Positions 18,038 through 27,602 of a stretch of DNA of 64,000 bases are shown piece by piece. The stretch comes from Okeania sp. SIO2C9 (lineage in GTDB: Bacteria > Cyanobacteriota > Cyanobacteriia > Cyanobacteriales > Microcoleaceae). A program made the position numbers and the translations under genes. Positions within the stretch are counted from its first letter, which is position 1; each line of letters starts with the position of its first letter. Below the pieces are notes generated by a model that saw only the letters and a program-made list of their open reading frames with translations, was not told the DNA's origin and did no database searches. The stretch lies in assembly GCF_010672455.1 (NCBI RefSeq), contig NZ_JAAHGO010000001.1, positions 175,595 to 239,594 on the forward strand, given 5' to 3'.

Positions 18038-18514
18038 TTAGATAGCTAAACCAAGTCTTAGACCCAACACTGCATGAACAAACATGATACAAAGTGCAAT
18101 GCTACCAAGGTAAGCGTGAGTAGTACGTAATACAGCTTGATTTCCACCAAATTTTGTCAGGGAGATAAAACCATTTGTTGCTAGTAGGGATAATACTGCC
18201 GAACCAGTCCAAAAATGAGGACTTTCAAACATTTGCTGTTCCTGCATCACTAGAGATAATATTCCACCCGTATAACCTAATGCCATAAATAAAAACATAA
18301 ATGGTGCCATCTTACGGTGGTTAGAGGCACTTTCAACAGCTATGGCTTCATCAGTAACTACTCGTCTACGCCATCCAGTAAAACCTACAAAGCTACCCAT
18401 AACAAATACAACGATCGCCATCATTAATGGATGTCCCCAATGTACAATTGGTTCTGGTGTACCGAAATTGCGGAAGATGTCAGCTATTGGTTCTAAATAT
18501 TCTCTGATTTCCAT
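18038..18514 (-). CDS. DUF4079 family membrane protein
   Basis: This 158-residue cyanobacterial membrane protein starts at ATG 18514 (MEIREYLEP); a longer frame from 18553 would need a TTG start and is less likely. Four hydrophobic segments are visible: PLMMAIVVFVMGSFVGF, MAPFMFLFMALGYTGGIL, WTGSAVLSLLATNGFI and AYLGSIALCIMFVHAVLG. Histidines at the membrane borders (IVHWGHP, RTTHAYLG, MFVHAVLG) suggest possible haem or quinone contact, but this is unproven. The family is widespread in cyanobacteria and plastids and has no settled role. Confidence 0.8.
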   Translation of the reverse strand: MEIREYLEPIADIFRNFGTPEPIVHWGHPLMMAIVVFVMGSFVGFTGWRRRVVTDEAIAVESASNHRKMAPFMFLFMALGYTGGILSLVMQEQQMFESPHFWTGSAVLSLLATNGFISLTKFGGNQAVLRTTHAYLGSIALCIMFVHAVLGLRLGLAI

Positions 18515-18604
18515 TTCTTTCTCTCTGGTGGTAGTTTTTGCTTTCTTGTTCAAAGTTTAAGTTTATCAAAATAATTGGGTCTAATATTATGTCTCTTTGA
18601 ATAA

Positions 18605-18775
18605 CCACAACAGGACTTACGCAAATTCACCTTATAAAACGCCATTTGTAGGGGCGAATGGCATTCGCCCTCAAATGTTTTCGGAGGCTTGCTCAAATTC
18701 CCGTTACAAAAACAGCTTCTGACTTCTGTACGGGCGAATAGCCATTCGCCCCTACTGATTTCTGACTTTATTAAG
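18605..18775. repeat. Composite repeat: GGACTTACGCA end plus two GGGCGAAT palindromes
   Basis: CAGGACTTACGCA at 18611 matches the ends of the element at 29366. Palindromes GGGGCGAATGGCATTCGCCC (18652) and CGGGCGAATAGCCATTCGCCC (18731) are linked by GGCTTGCTCAAATTCCCGTTACAAAAAC, which also occurs at about 5995-6025 beside another palindrome. Confidence 0.65.
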
Positions 18776-19670
18776 CTGCTGCTTTAGCCTGACCTTCTGG
18801 GTTAGCTTTCAGCAATGGAAAGTTAAGACTTTCCCGTTGTTGTAAATAAAGTTGACCGACTTTGCGTGCTAGATTACGAATTCTGCCAATGTAACGAGTG
18901 CGTTCAGTGACAGAAATTACCCCTCTAGCATCAAGTAAGTTAAAACTATGAGAACATTTGAGAACGTAATCAAGACTAGGTAAAACTAATCCTTGTTTTG
19001 TTAGTTGTTCGGCTTCTTTTTCATAGAGACCAAAGAGGGTAAATAAAAACTCAGGATTAGATGCCTCAAAATTATAGGTACATTGTTCAATTTCTCCCTG
19101 AAGATAAACGTCTCCATAAGTTACCTTATCAGTCCAAGCTATTTTTGTAATCGCATCTACTTCTTGGAGATACATCGCAAGGCGTTCTAAACCATAAGTA
19201 ATTTCGATGCACACTGGTCGGCAATCAATACTACCACATTGTTGAAAGTAGGTAAACTGCGTAATTTCCATGCCATCAAGCCAAACCTCCCAACCTACTC
19301 CCCAAGCTCCTAGAGTAGGAGATTCCCAGTTGTCTTCTACGAAACGAATATCATGGTCTTCTGGGCGAATACCCAGAGCGCGGAGAGAGTCTAGGTAAAC
19401 ATCCTGAATGTTATTGGGAGAAGGCTTGATCAGAACTTGATATTGGTAGTAGTGCTGGAAGCGGTTGGGGTTTTCCCCATAACGCCCATCAGTAGGACGA
19501 CGACAGGGTTCTACATAAGCAACTGACCAAGGTTCAGGACCGATCGCCCGCAGAAATGTGTGGGGGTTCATTGTACCTGCTCCTTTTTCAGTATCATAAG
19601 GTAGAGCGATGAGACAACCGCGATCGCTCCAGAACTGATTTAAGGTGGCTATGACTGATTGGAAATTCAC
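18771..19670 (-). CDS. glyQ: Glycyl-tRNA synthetase alpha subunit
   Basis: This 299-residue catalytic subunit of the alpha2beta2 bacterial glycyl-tRNA synthetase charges tRNA-Gly in the cytosol. Family signatures are present from the start: [29 protein letters not shown], with [19 protein letters not shown] and [10 protein letters not shown] (class II motif regions), and the C-terminal helix [21 protein letters not shown]. The length is normal. The beta subunit (glyS) is not in the window, as is common when the two genes are separate in cyanobacteria. The stop lies against the repeat at 18605-18775. Confidence 0.97.
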   Translation of the reverse strand: MNFQSVIATLNQFWSDRGCLIALPYDTEKGAGTMNPHTFLRAIGPEPWSVAYVEPCRRPTDGRYGENPNRFQHYYQYQVLIKPSPNNIQDVYLDSLRALGIRPEDHDIRFVEDNWESPTLGAWGVGWEVWLDGMEITQFTYFQQCGSIDCRPVCIEITYGLERLAMYLQEVDAITKIAWTDKVTYGDVYLQGEIEQCTYNFEASNPEFLFTLFGLYEKEAEQLTKQGLVLPSLDYVLKCSHSFNLLDARGVISVTERTRYIGRIRNLARKVGQLYLQQRESLNFPLLKANPEGQAKAAA

Positions 19671-19804
19671 AGACTTTTATTTGATTTTGAGTTTATTTGA
19701 AATCAGAGATTTTTCAACATCTTGGGAGCTAACACTTTTGTGATTTTCCCAATTCACACTTTTACATAACATAAAACAATTACCTTGTCAACTTCCATTA
19801 TTCC

Positions 19805-19980
19805 CAGGGCTGTTTCATTCTAAATTTTTGCACTTCTCTCAAAGCCTTATGGGGAGAAAGTTATAGGCTGTTATACTTCTTTGGGTGAAAAGTCAACTTT
19901 TAATCATAAATTAAAAGCCTCCATCCCCGTGTCTCCGTGTCTGGTGCGTCCCCGTGTCTATCGAGAATGAAACAGCCCTG
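19805..19980. repeat. TIR element with perfect 17-bp ends (CAGGGCTGTTTCATTCT)
   Basis: CAGGGCTGTTTCATTCT at 19805 and its exact reverse complement ending at 19980 bound 176 bp. The inside has GTGTCTCC/GTGTCC-type repeats near 19930-19960. It lies between glyQ and the P450 gene; no coding frame. Confidence 0.85.
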
Positions 19981-20014
19981 CATTATCCCTGTTCCCTGTT
20001 CCCTGGGCGAAAAA

Positions 20015-21367
20015 TTAACGTCGTACCTTACCTAAAGCGATCGTGACATCCACAAGCATATTCATTGCTACATCTTTACCAGGACAGATGCGTCCAGCAC
20101 TACGATCGCCTACAGAATGGAAACCCATGTGGAAAGGGCAAAGATTTTCTCGGTTGGCATCAAATTGATAGGTTGTCGGACCCCAAAAGCTCTCGTCTAA
20201 CAATCCTAAGCTCATAGGAATCAATATTTTTGTACCAGTAGGAAAAGTTCTATATCTGCCAGCTATTGTCACTGTAAAAGTATCGGTTGCTATTCTATGG
20301 GAGGCACTAACGGGTGCCCAGAGACGGGAACATTCTAGGAGATAGAGTCGCACAGACTCTCGGTTGTCTAGGTCGAGTTCATCCCAATAATGAGTAGGGT
20401 TAATTTCAGATGTATTTCTACCTTTGTAGGCGGGAAGAGGTCGATCGCCCATAGCAGTTTGACCAAGATGTAGAGGACCTTGTAAAGCGGCTATACTCAT
20501 AATAGATGTCATCAGTTTGGCTAATTCTCGTCTTGTCATGCCATTATACTGATCGCTCTGTTCGTTAAAGTTGGCTAATACAGGAGAATTTTCATATATG
20601 GTTGCTGCTTGCTCGATGGACTCTGAAATTTTTCCATGCCTAAATATGTTTAACTCCTCTAAGATAGTACTAACACCTGCAAAGTAGCGCAGTGTACCCT
20701 GGCGTGTATAGTGTAAATCTGTGAGGAAGTCCATTGTAGCTTGATCGTTAGGGTCTAACTGAAATAAAACATAGTGAAGATATTCAATCAGAAACCGTTT
20801 CCAACCCCGCTTATCCTCGCTAAAGAAAGCCCCACCAGGGCCGTGAGGCATATCTATATAATCTGCTGCTAACTTTTCAATAAGTTGTCTGGCGATCGCA
20901 TCTTGCTGACGTGCTATTGAGGAGTCATTGAGAATATAATCCTGTAAACATCTACGGAAAGCTTCATGGCTATTACTACCTGTTGCTTCTTGGTCTGAAA
21001 GTGCTAGTAGGAAAACATTTCTGCCACCTACATCTTGGTTAGGCAAATGATTTGCTTCTAGTACAGTAGTCCCTAAATGCCATGTTCGAGCTTGAGGAGA
21101 AGTCAATGCTGTTTCTATGGCTTCAAATTCTCCCATTACTACCTGGCCAGCACAACAAAAGTTTGGTCCTAAAACTAGGCGTTTCTGGTCTAGGTATGTA
21201 GGAATATTTGCTACTAAACCTTCTATGAAGATAATTATTGGCAGCAAGACTTTGCTAAAGATATTTTCTGGATGTTGAAGTGCCCAGATTTGAAAATTAT
21301 TCAGCCCAATATCTATCAATGATGCTGTATGGGTTGGTTGTTGTCTTGGCGGGGTGGTTGAAGTCAT
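20015..21367 (-). CDS. Cytochrome P450, possibly CYP74-like
   Basis: This haem-thiolate protein has about 450 residues from ATG 21367 (MTSTTPPRQQ); a frame extension to 21436 is open but less likely. The K-helix ExxR is in LLECSRLWAPV, the PxGT turn in FPTGTKILIPM, the meander in FWGPTTYQFDANR, and the haem ligand in GRICPGKDVA. The long insertion before the cysteine and the C-x-GKD form recall CYP74 enzymes, which rearrange lipid hydroperoxides without O2, but this sub-family call is tentative. A conserved I-helix AGxxT is not obvious, which would fit that idea. Divergently placed from the secreted VOC protein at 21898. No redox partner is adjacent. Confidence 0.75.
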   Translation of the reverse strand: MTSTTPPRQQPTHTASLIDIGLNNFQIWALQHPENIFSKVLLPIIIFIEGLVANIPTYLDQKRLVLGPNFCCAGQVVMGEFEAIETALTSPQARTWHLGTTVLEANHLPNQDVGGRNVFLLALSDQEATGSNSHEAFRRCLQDYILNDSSIARQQDAIARQLIEKLAADYIDMPHGPGGAFFSEDKRGWKRFLIEYLHYVLFQLDPNDQATMDFLTDLHYTRQGTLRYFAGVSTILEELNIFRHGKISESIEQAATIYENSPVLANFNEQSDQYNGMTRRELAKLMTSIMSIAALQGPLHLGQTAMGDRPLPAYKGRNTSEINPTHYWDELDLDNRESVRLYLLECSRLWAPVSASHRIATDTFTVTIAGRYRTFPTGTKILIPMSLGLLDESFWGPTTYQFDANRENLCPFHMGFHSVGDRSAGRICPGKDVAMNMLVDVTIALGKVRR

Positions 21368-21587
21368 ATTGTTTTTCTCTGTGGTTGTTGAAAAAATAGG
21401 GGCATAAGTAGTAATAATTAGTAAACAGTCTAGCATTTGATGCGAATTTTATAACCTACATTTCGCATCTCAAATACAGTACTTACGACTATATATGGCG
21501 CTACGCGCTAGGGAACAGGGAATAGTTGACTTTCAAAGGGTTTCAGCATTGGAAAATATCCTAACTTGAACGGGTAGTGCTATATAA

Positions 21588-21745
21588 TAGACATCTGTTG
21601 AAAAAGATGTAGACTTTTTGTAACAGTAGGGAACAAGGAAGATGTTTTTAGGAAAAAAATACGGAAAATGATTTTGTGAGTAACTTTTACAACCCTAGTT
21701 AGTTTTTAGTAAATAAAGGGCAAGTTGATTTTCCGGAGATGTTTA
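21588..21745. repeat. TIR element, TAGACATCT family, copy 2
   Basis: It runs from TAGACATCTGTTGAAAAAGATG to TTCCGGAGATGTTTA and matches the ends of the 17368 and 63043 copies with a few changes. It occupies the intergenic region between the divergent P450 and VOC genes, so it may contribute to or disrupt their promoters. Confidence 0.65.
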
Positions 21746-21897
21746 ATAGTTGTAGCGATCTTCACTGTCATCTTATGCGATTGCCTGACTATTAGACCAA
21801 CCACAAAATAGCTGCTGCTAGGCTCCGCCAACGCTTTCTTTTACAAAACTTTACAAAAAGTCTCTAACTTTTAGATATAGGATATAAATGTTCAGCT

Positions 21898-22491
21898 TTG
21901 CACACAAAAATGTGGGAGAACTATATGACACCAAATAATGGACCTCACTCAACTAAAGTGAACCACACAAAAGCTCACCGAAAGTTGATGACAGCTATTA
22001 TCGCTCTATTTGCTTTCACTTTTGTCCTATTTGGCTTTTCGGGGGTGACTTCCCCAGCGTTTGCTGGGCCTGGCGGAACCTATACAACAGGATGGTTGAT
22101 ACGGTTTAACGTTAGTAATGGAGGAGAGGCAGCTCAGTGGTATGAGGAAAAACTTGATATGATCGTCAATGATGAGAGTTCCGCATTCCCTTATTATGTG
22201 CAACTTTACTATGAAGATTTTCCTGAAACGCAAATTGGCCTGAGTCAGAGTACCCCTGTTCAATCTGGAAAAGCAACTGCTACGATCGCTGTAGATGATA
22301 TTGAGGAAGCGGTAGGTAACCTAGAGGAACAAGGGGTTGAAGTTGGGCCACTTTGCAACGCGGGGGACGGTTATACGGTACTCGCCTTCTTTTGCGATCC
22401 TGATGGCAATAATTTGGCTCTTCGTGAGGATGGTTTTCCGAATGATTTTGATGATTGTGGATCGCCTGTATGCAATAATTGCGACTACTAG
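21898..22491 (+). CDS. Exported VOC (glyoxalase/bleomycin-resistance fold) protein
   Basis: This protein has up to 197 residues; the start at 21925 (MTPNNGPH) is likely better than 21898. An N-terminal export signal is clear: a basic stretch (HRKLMT), a hydrophobic core (AIIALFAFTFVLFGFSGV) and an AFA cleavage site near residue 56. The mature part has a single VOC domain: GWLIRFNVSNGGEAAQWYEEKL, then VDDIEEAVGNLEEQGVEV and the closing FFCDPDGNNLALRE. The tail has three cysteines (CGSPVCNNC), unusual for the family. VOC proteins bind metals or small metabolites; the ligand here is unknown. Divergent from the P450. Confidence 0.8.
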   Translation: MHTKMWENYMTPNNGPHSTKVNHTKAHRKLMTAIIALFAFTFVLFGFSGVTSPAFAGPGGTYTTGWLIRFNVSNGGEAAQWYEEKLDMIVNDESSAFPYYVQLYYEDFPETQIGLSQSTPVQSGKATATIAVDDIEEAVGNLEEQGVEVGPLCNAGDGYTVLAFFCDPDGNNLALREDGFPNDFDDCGSPVCNNCDY

Positions 22492-22537
22492 GGATGTCGA
22501 TCATGAATTGCCCTGCAATTATTTCTGATTGACTGCT

Positions 22538-22582
22538 AATATCAAGTTCGGATAAATAGTTGATTGTCTGAACTTGGTATTA
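22538..22582. terminator. Inverted repeat between convergent genes
   Basis: TAATATCAAGTTCGGA pairs with TCTGAACTTGGTATTA around a 13-base loop. It lies 47 bp after the VOC stop and 31 bp before the end of the convergent HlyD-type gene. It has no T-run, so it may be a relic of the ATATCATGTCCGG repeats acting as an RNA-end hairpin. Confidence 0.5.
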
Positions 22583-22612
22583 GTAACCGCTAGGTGAAAA
22601 TCAAGTTGAAAA

Positions 22613-24565
22613 TCAAATCCCACTCCACTCCCTTAAAATTGGTAAAACAAAAGTAATAGGCGCTCTTTCTTCTACTTGTACTCGTGTTGTTGTGGTTGTA
22701 CCAGCGGTTAATTTTTGTTGAGGTCCTTTTGAAGAAGACCATTGATAACCACTAAAGGTATTGGAGTCCAATTTTAGTTGAGCGATCGCTTCAATTTTTC
22801 CTCCACTTTCGCCGATAATATTTTCTACTATTTCGGAATTTCCTACTACAAAGTTTGCACCTTCTTTTGTTACAGGAAAATCAGATACAGAAATAATTTT
22901 GCCGATAATTCCACCAAACCTTTCCCGTTTTACGGTATCAGGAGTGATTAAAATTTCCATTTCTGGTGTGATGCGTTTACCATCTGAAACAGCAAAATAA
23001 CTGACTGCTTGTAGTTCTCCTGATTTTCCTTTGATATTAATTTTACCTAGAGTTGTACCTGGATTAACAAATTGTCCGAGAGTTGTTTGAATTTCCAAAA
23101 TACATCCATCTACAGGACTAAGAATTTTACTATTATCAGCAATTTGTTTTTCTAATTGAGCAATTTCTCGTTTAACTTCTTCTATTTGATTTTTGCGTGT
23201 ATTAACTGCTTCTAAATTTTCTTGTTCTAAACGTTTTCTCTGAGTCTCTAAATCTTGTAAATCTGCTTTTATTTGAGTTATTGTATTCTGATTTTCTAAA
23301 AATTTTTGCTTTGTTTCTGTTTCTTGCAGTTTGAGTTCTTGTAACTGAGTTTTAATTTCATTAATTTTGTTGGTATTCTCTAAAAATTGTTCGTCTGTTT
23401 CGGTTATTTGTAAATCTAATTCTTGGATTTGGGTTTCAATTTCTCTAATAGTATTGAGGTTGTCTAAATATTGTTGATTAACTTCTGCTTCCTGCACTTT
23501 TAATTCTGCTAATTCAGTCTCAATTTCTTTGATATTATTGAGGTTTTGTGCATATTTTTCTATAGCTTCTGTTCGTTCTACTTCTAGTTGTTTTAGCTCT
23601 GCTTCTATTTCTGTAATATTTTGCAGATTTTGTTGATATTCTTGTTTGCTTTGCAGTAGAGTATCTTCAGAAATAGCTCCCTGTTCATATAAGTCTTGAC
23701 GTCTTTTTAGTCTCTCTTCAAAAGTAGGAGCTAACTCTCGTGCATCTTGTAAACGTTGCAGTAGACTTTCTCGTTTCTGTTGCAATGCTACTTCATTTTG
23801 ATTAAGCAAAATAGGGGTTAAAGCTTTGGTATTTTCTAACCTTTGTTCCAGGGCAACTTTTTGTTCAGTGAGTGCTGCTAGTTGTTTTTCTTGTAGCTCA
23901 GGAGTTAGTGCTTTAGCATCTTGTAAACGCTGTTGTAAGCTAGTTCGTTGTTTGGCGATCGCCTCTAATTTTTTCTCTTTTAATGCGGGAGTTACTGTTT
24001 CTAGGTCTGACAAACGTTTTTCTAAACTCTGACGTTGTTCTCGAATGGCATTTAAAGTATCGTTTTGTAGTATTGGCGCTATTGCCTGAGTATCTTTCAA
24101 GCGTTGTTCTAAACTGTTTTTTTTTCCTGCTAAAGCTTCTATTTCGAGTTGAGTTCGTTGATTTTGTAGTTGTTGGGTATCTTGAGCTTGAGATTCTAAT
24201 TGAGTTAGTTTATTCTGTTGTAATTCTAATTGTTTTTTAAGCTGAGATGGATCGATAGTTGCCAGTACATAATTTTTTTTTATGCACTGCCCATCTTGTA
24301 TATTTAAAGATTGTAATCTACCAGCGATCGCTGACTGAAATTCTATTACTTGTCGGGGGCGAATTAATACTCCTTTTCCACTAATAGTAATAGGTATTTT
24401 GCCGAAAATACTCCATAATAAACCCAGAATTACTAGACTACCTAATGTTGCTAAAGGTAGCCAATCTTTGAGAGTAACTACTTGCATTAATTGGTCTAGT
24501 CGTTCTGGGGAAGAAAGCCGTTCTAAAGATTCTTTACGGAATATACGGCGCTGTTTTTCAGACAT
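22613..24565 (-). CDS. HlyD-family membrane fusion protein, NHLP bacteriocin secretion type
   Basis: This 650-residue periplasmic adaptor resembles NHLP/NHLM-type secretion proteins. One membrane helix (LPLATLGSLVILGLLWSIFG, about 37-56) is followed by a half lipoyl domain (ISGKGVLIRPRQVIEFQSAIAGRLQSL), a very long coiled coil (about 110-490), the second half lipoyl (ILSPVDGCILEIQTTLGQFVNPGT) and a beta-barrel end. The coiled coil is built of repeats: about four ~35-residue copies with SLEQRL/ALTPEL motifs, then about five 28-residue copies with NxxxIxEIExxLxxL. No peptidase-ABC transporter or precursor peptide gene is adjacent, so it is an orphan adaptor in this window. Confidence 0.85.
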   Translation of the reverse strand: MSEKQRRIFRKESLERLSSPERLDQLMQVVTLKDWLPLATLGSLVILGLLWSIFGKIPITISGKGVLIRPRQVIEFQSAIAGRLQSLNIQDGQCIKKNYVLATIDPSQLKKQLELQQNKLTQLESQAQDTQQLQNQRTQLEIEALAGKKNSLEQRLKDTQAIAPILQNDTLNAIREQRQSLEKRLSDLETVTPALKEKKLEAIAKQRTSLQQRLQDAKALTPELQEKQLAALTEQKVALEQRLENTKALTPILLNQNEVALQQKRESLLQRLQDARELAPTFEERLKRRQDLYEQGAISEDTLLQSKQEYQQNLQNITEIEAELKQLEVERTEAIEKYAQNLNNIKEIETELAELKVQEAEVNQQYLDNLNTIREIETQIQELDLQITETDEQFLENTNKINEIKTQLQELKLQETETKQKFLENQNTITQIKADLQDLETQRKRLEQENLEAVNTRKNQIEEVKREIAQLEKQIADNSKILSPVDGCILEIQTTLGQFVNPGTTLGKINIKGKSGELQAVSYFAVSDGKRITPEMEILITPDTVKRERFGGIIGKIISVSDFPVTKEGANFVVGNSEIVENIIGESGGKIEAIAQLKLDSNTFSGYQWSSSKGPQQKLTAGTTTTTRVQVEERAPITFVLPILREWSGI

Positions 24566-24738
24566 TAATAACTGTATATGAACTTCCCATGACTTTTTTT
24601 TACATTAGCTCATACCAATGATAAAATAAACAATATTACAAATAATTTGAGTGAAGTAAAAACTTTACGCATGATGTCTCTTTTACTAAAAATTAAGTCT
24701 TACTTATTCCTTTTTGATAGATGTTTTATGCAACGTTA

Positions 24739-24850
24739 TTACCGAATAATTAAGATTTAAAACCTCTCCTTTAAAGGAGAAAAAAAAATTCCTACCGCGT
24801 CAATCCTCTTCTTTTCAAGGAGAGGTAATAATTAATTATTAATTGTTGAA
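24739..24850. repeat. TTACCGAA..TTGTTGAA family repeat, short copy
   Basis: The sequence TTACCGAATAATTAAGATTTAAAACCTCTCC, a TTTAAAGGAGA hairpin, CAATCCTCTTCTTTTCAAGGAGAGG and AATTGTTGAA occur in the standard order. This is the least decorated copy and a good reference for the family consensus. Confidence 0.75.
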
Positions 24851-24981
24851 CTACTCCCCTATTCAATAAAATTTAGCAAACATTTATCACTCTTGGCATT
24901 AGAAATTATACTATTTTAAAAAAAGAATGTTACGAATAGTAAGGGCGATCATGCATACTTTAAAGAAAATATTCTTTTGAC

Positions 24982-25100
24982 TAATAATATTATGTCCGGA
25001 TAATTACTGCTCAAAAAACTTTCTTCTTTTATTCCTCTTTTTTCTTGCTTCTTCCTTCTTTATTCCCTCCTGAATCCTGAGCGAAAAATTATTGTCAATA
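24982..25100. repeat. Partial ATATCATGTCCGG-type element and polypyrimidine tract
   Basis: TAATATTATGTCCGGATAATTACTG matches the left end of the elements at 1804 and 2232, followed by the same CTTCTTCTTT-rich interior and CTCCTGAATCCTGA. A right inverted end cannot be recognised. Confidence 0.5.
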
Positions 25101-25324
25101 GCCTCCTGTTTTGTTTTAAGGGGATAAAAAAAGAGAAGATTCCAGATTTAAAGTCTCCTTATTGCAGAAGTACTAATAACTGATAGTCGAAGACTATCCC
25201 CATTCCATTTTCCCTTCTGCCTTCTGCCTTCTGCCTTCTTCAACAAACTGATCTTATTCAAAAATTCCATCAGGAATAAGGGGAAACAAATACATCTTAA
25301 TGATGGATTTTTAATCAAATAAAA

Positions 25325-26011
25325 TCAACTTTTACCAATTAAATCTTGGCTTCTTAAAAGTGTTTCTGTCATGGTTGCCAATTTCTGCAAACTAGCTTCT
25401 AATTCATCAGCACGTTGTTGATGTTTTTTCTTACGCATTAAGGCTGCACGAGCTAAATCTTCCCGGTCTTGTTTTACCGCCGCCACTGCTACTTTTTGCC
25501 AGGTATTTATTTCTTGTTTAACTTGTTTATATTCTGGTTGAATATTTTCCCAAGCTATTTTTATATCCGCTAAAGCTTTGTTGACCAATTCGGCAGTATC
25601 TACGTCAGTTTTTACTCCTAAAATTGCTTGTTTAATTGGTTCTGATATTTGCTCAACATTAATGTGATAAAGCAGAGGAATAAAGTTTTTTACCTGTTGA
25701 CTGTGACTAACTCCAGTTATGCACCAAGTAGCAAAATGTTCGCAATTATTAAAAACAATATTATATTTTCTTTCTCCTAGTCTACTTTCTGCTCTTTGAA
25801 TGACTGTATCAGCAATATAACGAACTGGGTAACGTTTAACATAAACTTTTCTTCTATCAGTAAAATATTCTTTAGAAGTTCTTTCAATAGTTTCTGTTCC
25901 TTTGCGATAATGAATAACTGTTCCATCACCATAGTCAATGCCATGATGTTCGTAAACACCATCTATATTTAGAAACTCTCTAAGAGTATATATTTGCTCT
26001 CCTCTTGCCAT
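25325..26011 (-). CDS. LRAT / NlpC-P60-fold protein
   Basis: In this 228-residue protein the first ~115 residues form a lecithin-retinol-acyltransferase-like permuted papain domain: the histidine region VYEHHGIDYGDGTVIHY, the DTVIQRAESRLGERKYNIVFNN strand-helix, and the nucleophile in NNCEHFATWC. The rest (from about 140) is mostly helical and charged (KQEINTWQKVAVAAVKQDRE, ADELEASLQKLATMTETLL) and looks like a coiled coil. LRAT-fold enzymes act as acyltransferases or thiol hydrolases on lipids or peptides; the substrate is unknown. On the minus strand with the TspO-like gene upstream, 142 bp away. Confidence 0.8.
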   Translation of the reverse strand: MARGEQIYTLREFLNIDGVYEHHGIDYGDGTVIHYRKGTETIERTSKEYFTDRRKVYVKRYPVRYIADTVIQRAESRLGERKYNIVFNNCEHFATWCITGVSHSQQVKNFIPLLYHINVEQISEPIKQAILGVKTDVDTAELVNKALADIKIAWENIQPEYKQVKQEINTWQKVAVAAVKQDREDLARAALMRKKKHQQRADELEASLQKLATMTETLLRSQDLIGKS

Positions 26012-26039
26012 ATTATTTTTTCAAGTTTTACTTAATTTA

Positions 26040-26085
26040 ACTAGCTATCAGCTATTAGCTATTAGCTATTAGCTATTAGCTTAAA
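26040..26085. repeat. TAGCTAT/TATTAGC heptamer array
   Basis: AGCTATTAGCTATTAGC repeats with a 7-bp period between the LRAT-like and TspO-like genes. A GTTTGCGAAGCATTCCGTCAGGAAA mini-repeat follows at about 26112. Confidence 0.75.
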
Positions 26086-26153
26086 AAGGTAGTACATAGA
26101 TAATGGTATCTGTTTGCGAAGCATTCCGTCAGGAAACGCTTTTTAACCTAATT

Positions 26154-26936
26154 CTATTTTAATCTGATTGAGACAAGTTTTACACAAACTAAAACCACTA
26201 ACCCTAAAGCTAAAATTCCAGCAGTAACTGCAATTACTGGCATATCTAAATGACGAATTATAATAGCTACAAGTGCCCAAACAAATACTAAAGGATAAGC
26301 AATATCTTGCTTTTGTATATTAATAATTGCTGCAATAATTGCTCCAATTATTAACATAACTATTGTCCAAACTATTGCAACTTGCCCTATACTATTCCAA
26401 CCTAAGTAATGTAGGGCGCTTGCTATATTCACAATTGTTGCCACACTAATCCAAGCAAAATATATACTTATCGGATGATGAACTAACCATTTATCTTTTT
26501 TGGGCACTCTTTCATAACTAATTCCTAAACTTAGATATAAGCAAATTAAACAACCTAAAATTCCTAACATTGCCAAAACTGAAAAAGTAAATAATTGATA
26601 TTGAAATAAAAATACCCAGATAATTTGTGCCAGACTCGCACCTACTAAAAAATATCCACATCTCTGTAAAATCGGATTTTCTCTTTGTACTGGTAATACT
26701 TGATAAATTCCAAAACTAATTAAACCCAAATAAATTAATCCCCAAATTGCAAAAGCATAACTAGCCGGAATAATCAAAACATCCTCAAATACAGTGTTAG
26801 AAATTTCACCAATAGTTTTGCCACCAGGAGGAGCAAGATTAACATAAACATTCAGAAAAAAAGCAGCAATAATTCCTATTAAATTAGCCCACTGTCGAAT
26901 AATGTTTGAATTAAATTTGTTAGTATTAGTTTCCAT
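26154..26936 (-). CDS. TspO/MBR-family (tryptophan-rich sensory protein-like) membrane protein
   Basis: This 260-residue membrane protein has about seven hydrophobic helices (for example LIGIIAAFFLNVYVNL, ASYAFAIWGLIYLGLISFGIYQVL, YQLFTFSVLAMLGILGCLICLYLS). The segment PASYAFAIWGLIY corresponds to the conserved FAPVWTxLY region of TspO, and WISVATIVNIA fits the later helix. It is longer than the five-helix bacterial TspO (about 160 residues), as are several cyanobacterial relatives. Ligand binding (porphyrin-like) is known for the family only. Confidence 0.75.
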   Translation of the reverse strand: METNTNKFNSNIIRQWANLIGIIAAFFLNVYVNLAPPGGKTIGEISNTVFEDVLIIPASYAFAIWGLIYLGLISFGIYQVLPVQRENPILQRCGYFLVGASLAQIIWVFLFQYQLFTFSVLAMLGILGCLICLYLSLGISYERVPKKDKWLVHHPISIYFAWISVATIVNIASALHYLGWNSIGQVAIVWTIVMLIIGAIIAAIINIQKQDIAYPLVFVWALVAIIIRHLDMPVIAVTAGILALGLVVLVCVKLVSIRLK

Positions 26937-27078
26937 AATTGTCTTTACTCTTATTAATAAATCCGATTAAGCAAAATTATAACTTAGCCCGGAAGTTGTT
27001 ACCTCTACAACTCACCGGGCTACTTGATTTAAATAATTAGTTAATCTTAATCAAATTATAACATTTATATTTGTAGAA

Positions 27079-27456
27079 TTAATCTCTAATTACTTCTAGT
27101 CCACAAGCTTCTGCCAGTTGTTGTGCTATGCTCTTATATTTTCGAGGTGGAGTGTGAGTATCTAAATCTAAATTAAAACCTTCTATAACACGCTGAATTA
27201 ATTTTGAACGCCATATAGCTTCTATTTCATAATCAGAACTTAGACTGCCTTCAGATAATGCTAACCTCAATTTATCTAATATTTGAAATTGTCCCACTAA
27301 AATTGCTGCTTTAGTAACATCATTAGAATCAGTATCAAGAGCATCTAGTTGCCTACTAACTCGATTCCATTCACTATCAATTATCTCGGTCAAAACTGCA
27401 GCAAGTTTAGCATTACGTTGCTGTGTCAATATCTGAAATTCGTCGTTAGTCATCAT
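27079..27456 (-). CDS. Hypothetical helical protein, 125 residues
   Basis: This family is not recognised. It is a soluble, acidic, probably all-helical protein without a signal or membrane segment (starts MMTNDEFQILTQQRNAK; ends IAQQLAEACGLEVIRD). An ATG is preceded by TTAGGAGTTAATA, a good ribosome site, which supports it as a real gene. A hairpin (AGCCCGG..CCGGGCT) in the gap before the TspO-like gene, near 26985-27022, is on the downstream side of this gene. Confidence 0.6.
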   Translation of the reverse strand: MMTNDEFQILTQQRNAKLAAVLTEIIDSEWNRVSRQLDALDTDSNDVTKAAILVGQFQILDKLRLALSEGSLSSDYEIEAIWRSKLIQRVIEGFNLDLDTHTPPRKYKSIAQQLAEACGLEVIRD

Positions 27457-27602
27457 TATTAACTCCTAAATATATGATTATCGACTATCTAATTTTATAT
27501 ATCACATCTACACTGTTGACTCCCATGAATATAATCTTAAATTTTGAATAATTTATTTCCTATATGGCCTCTTGATTTTATTTCAGATAATCAGTTAATA
27601 AA

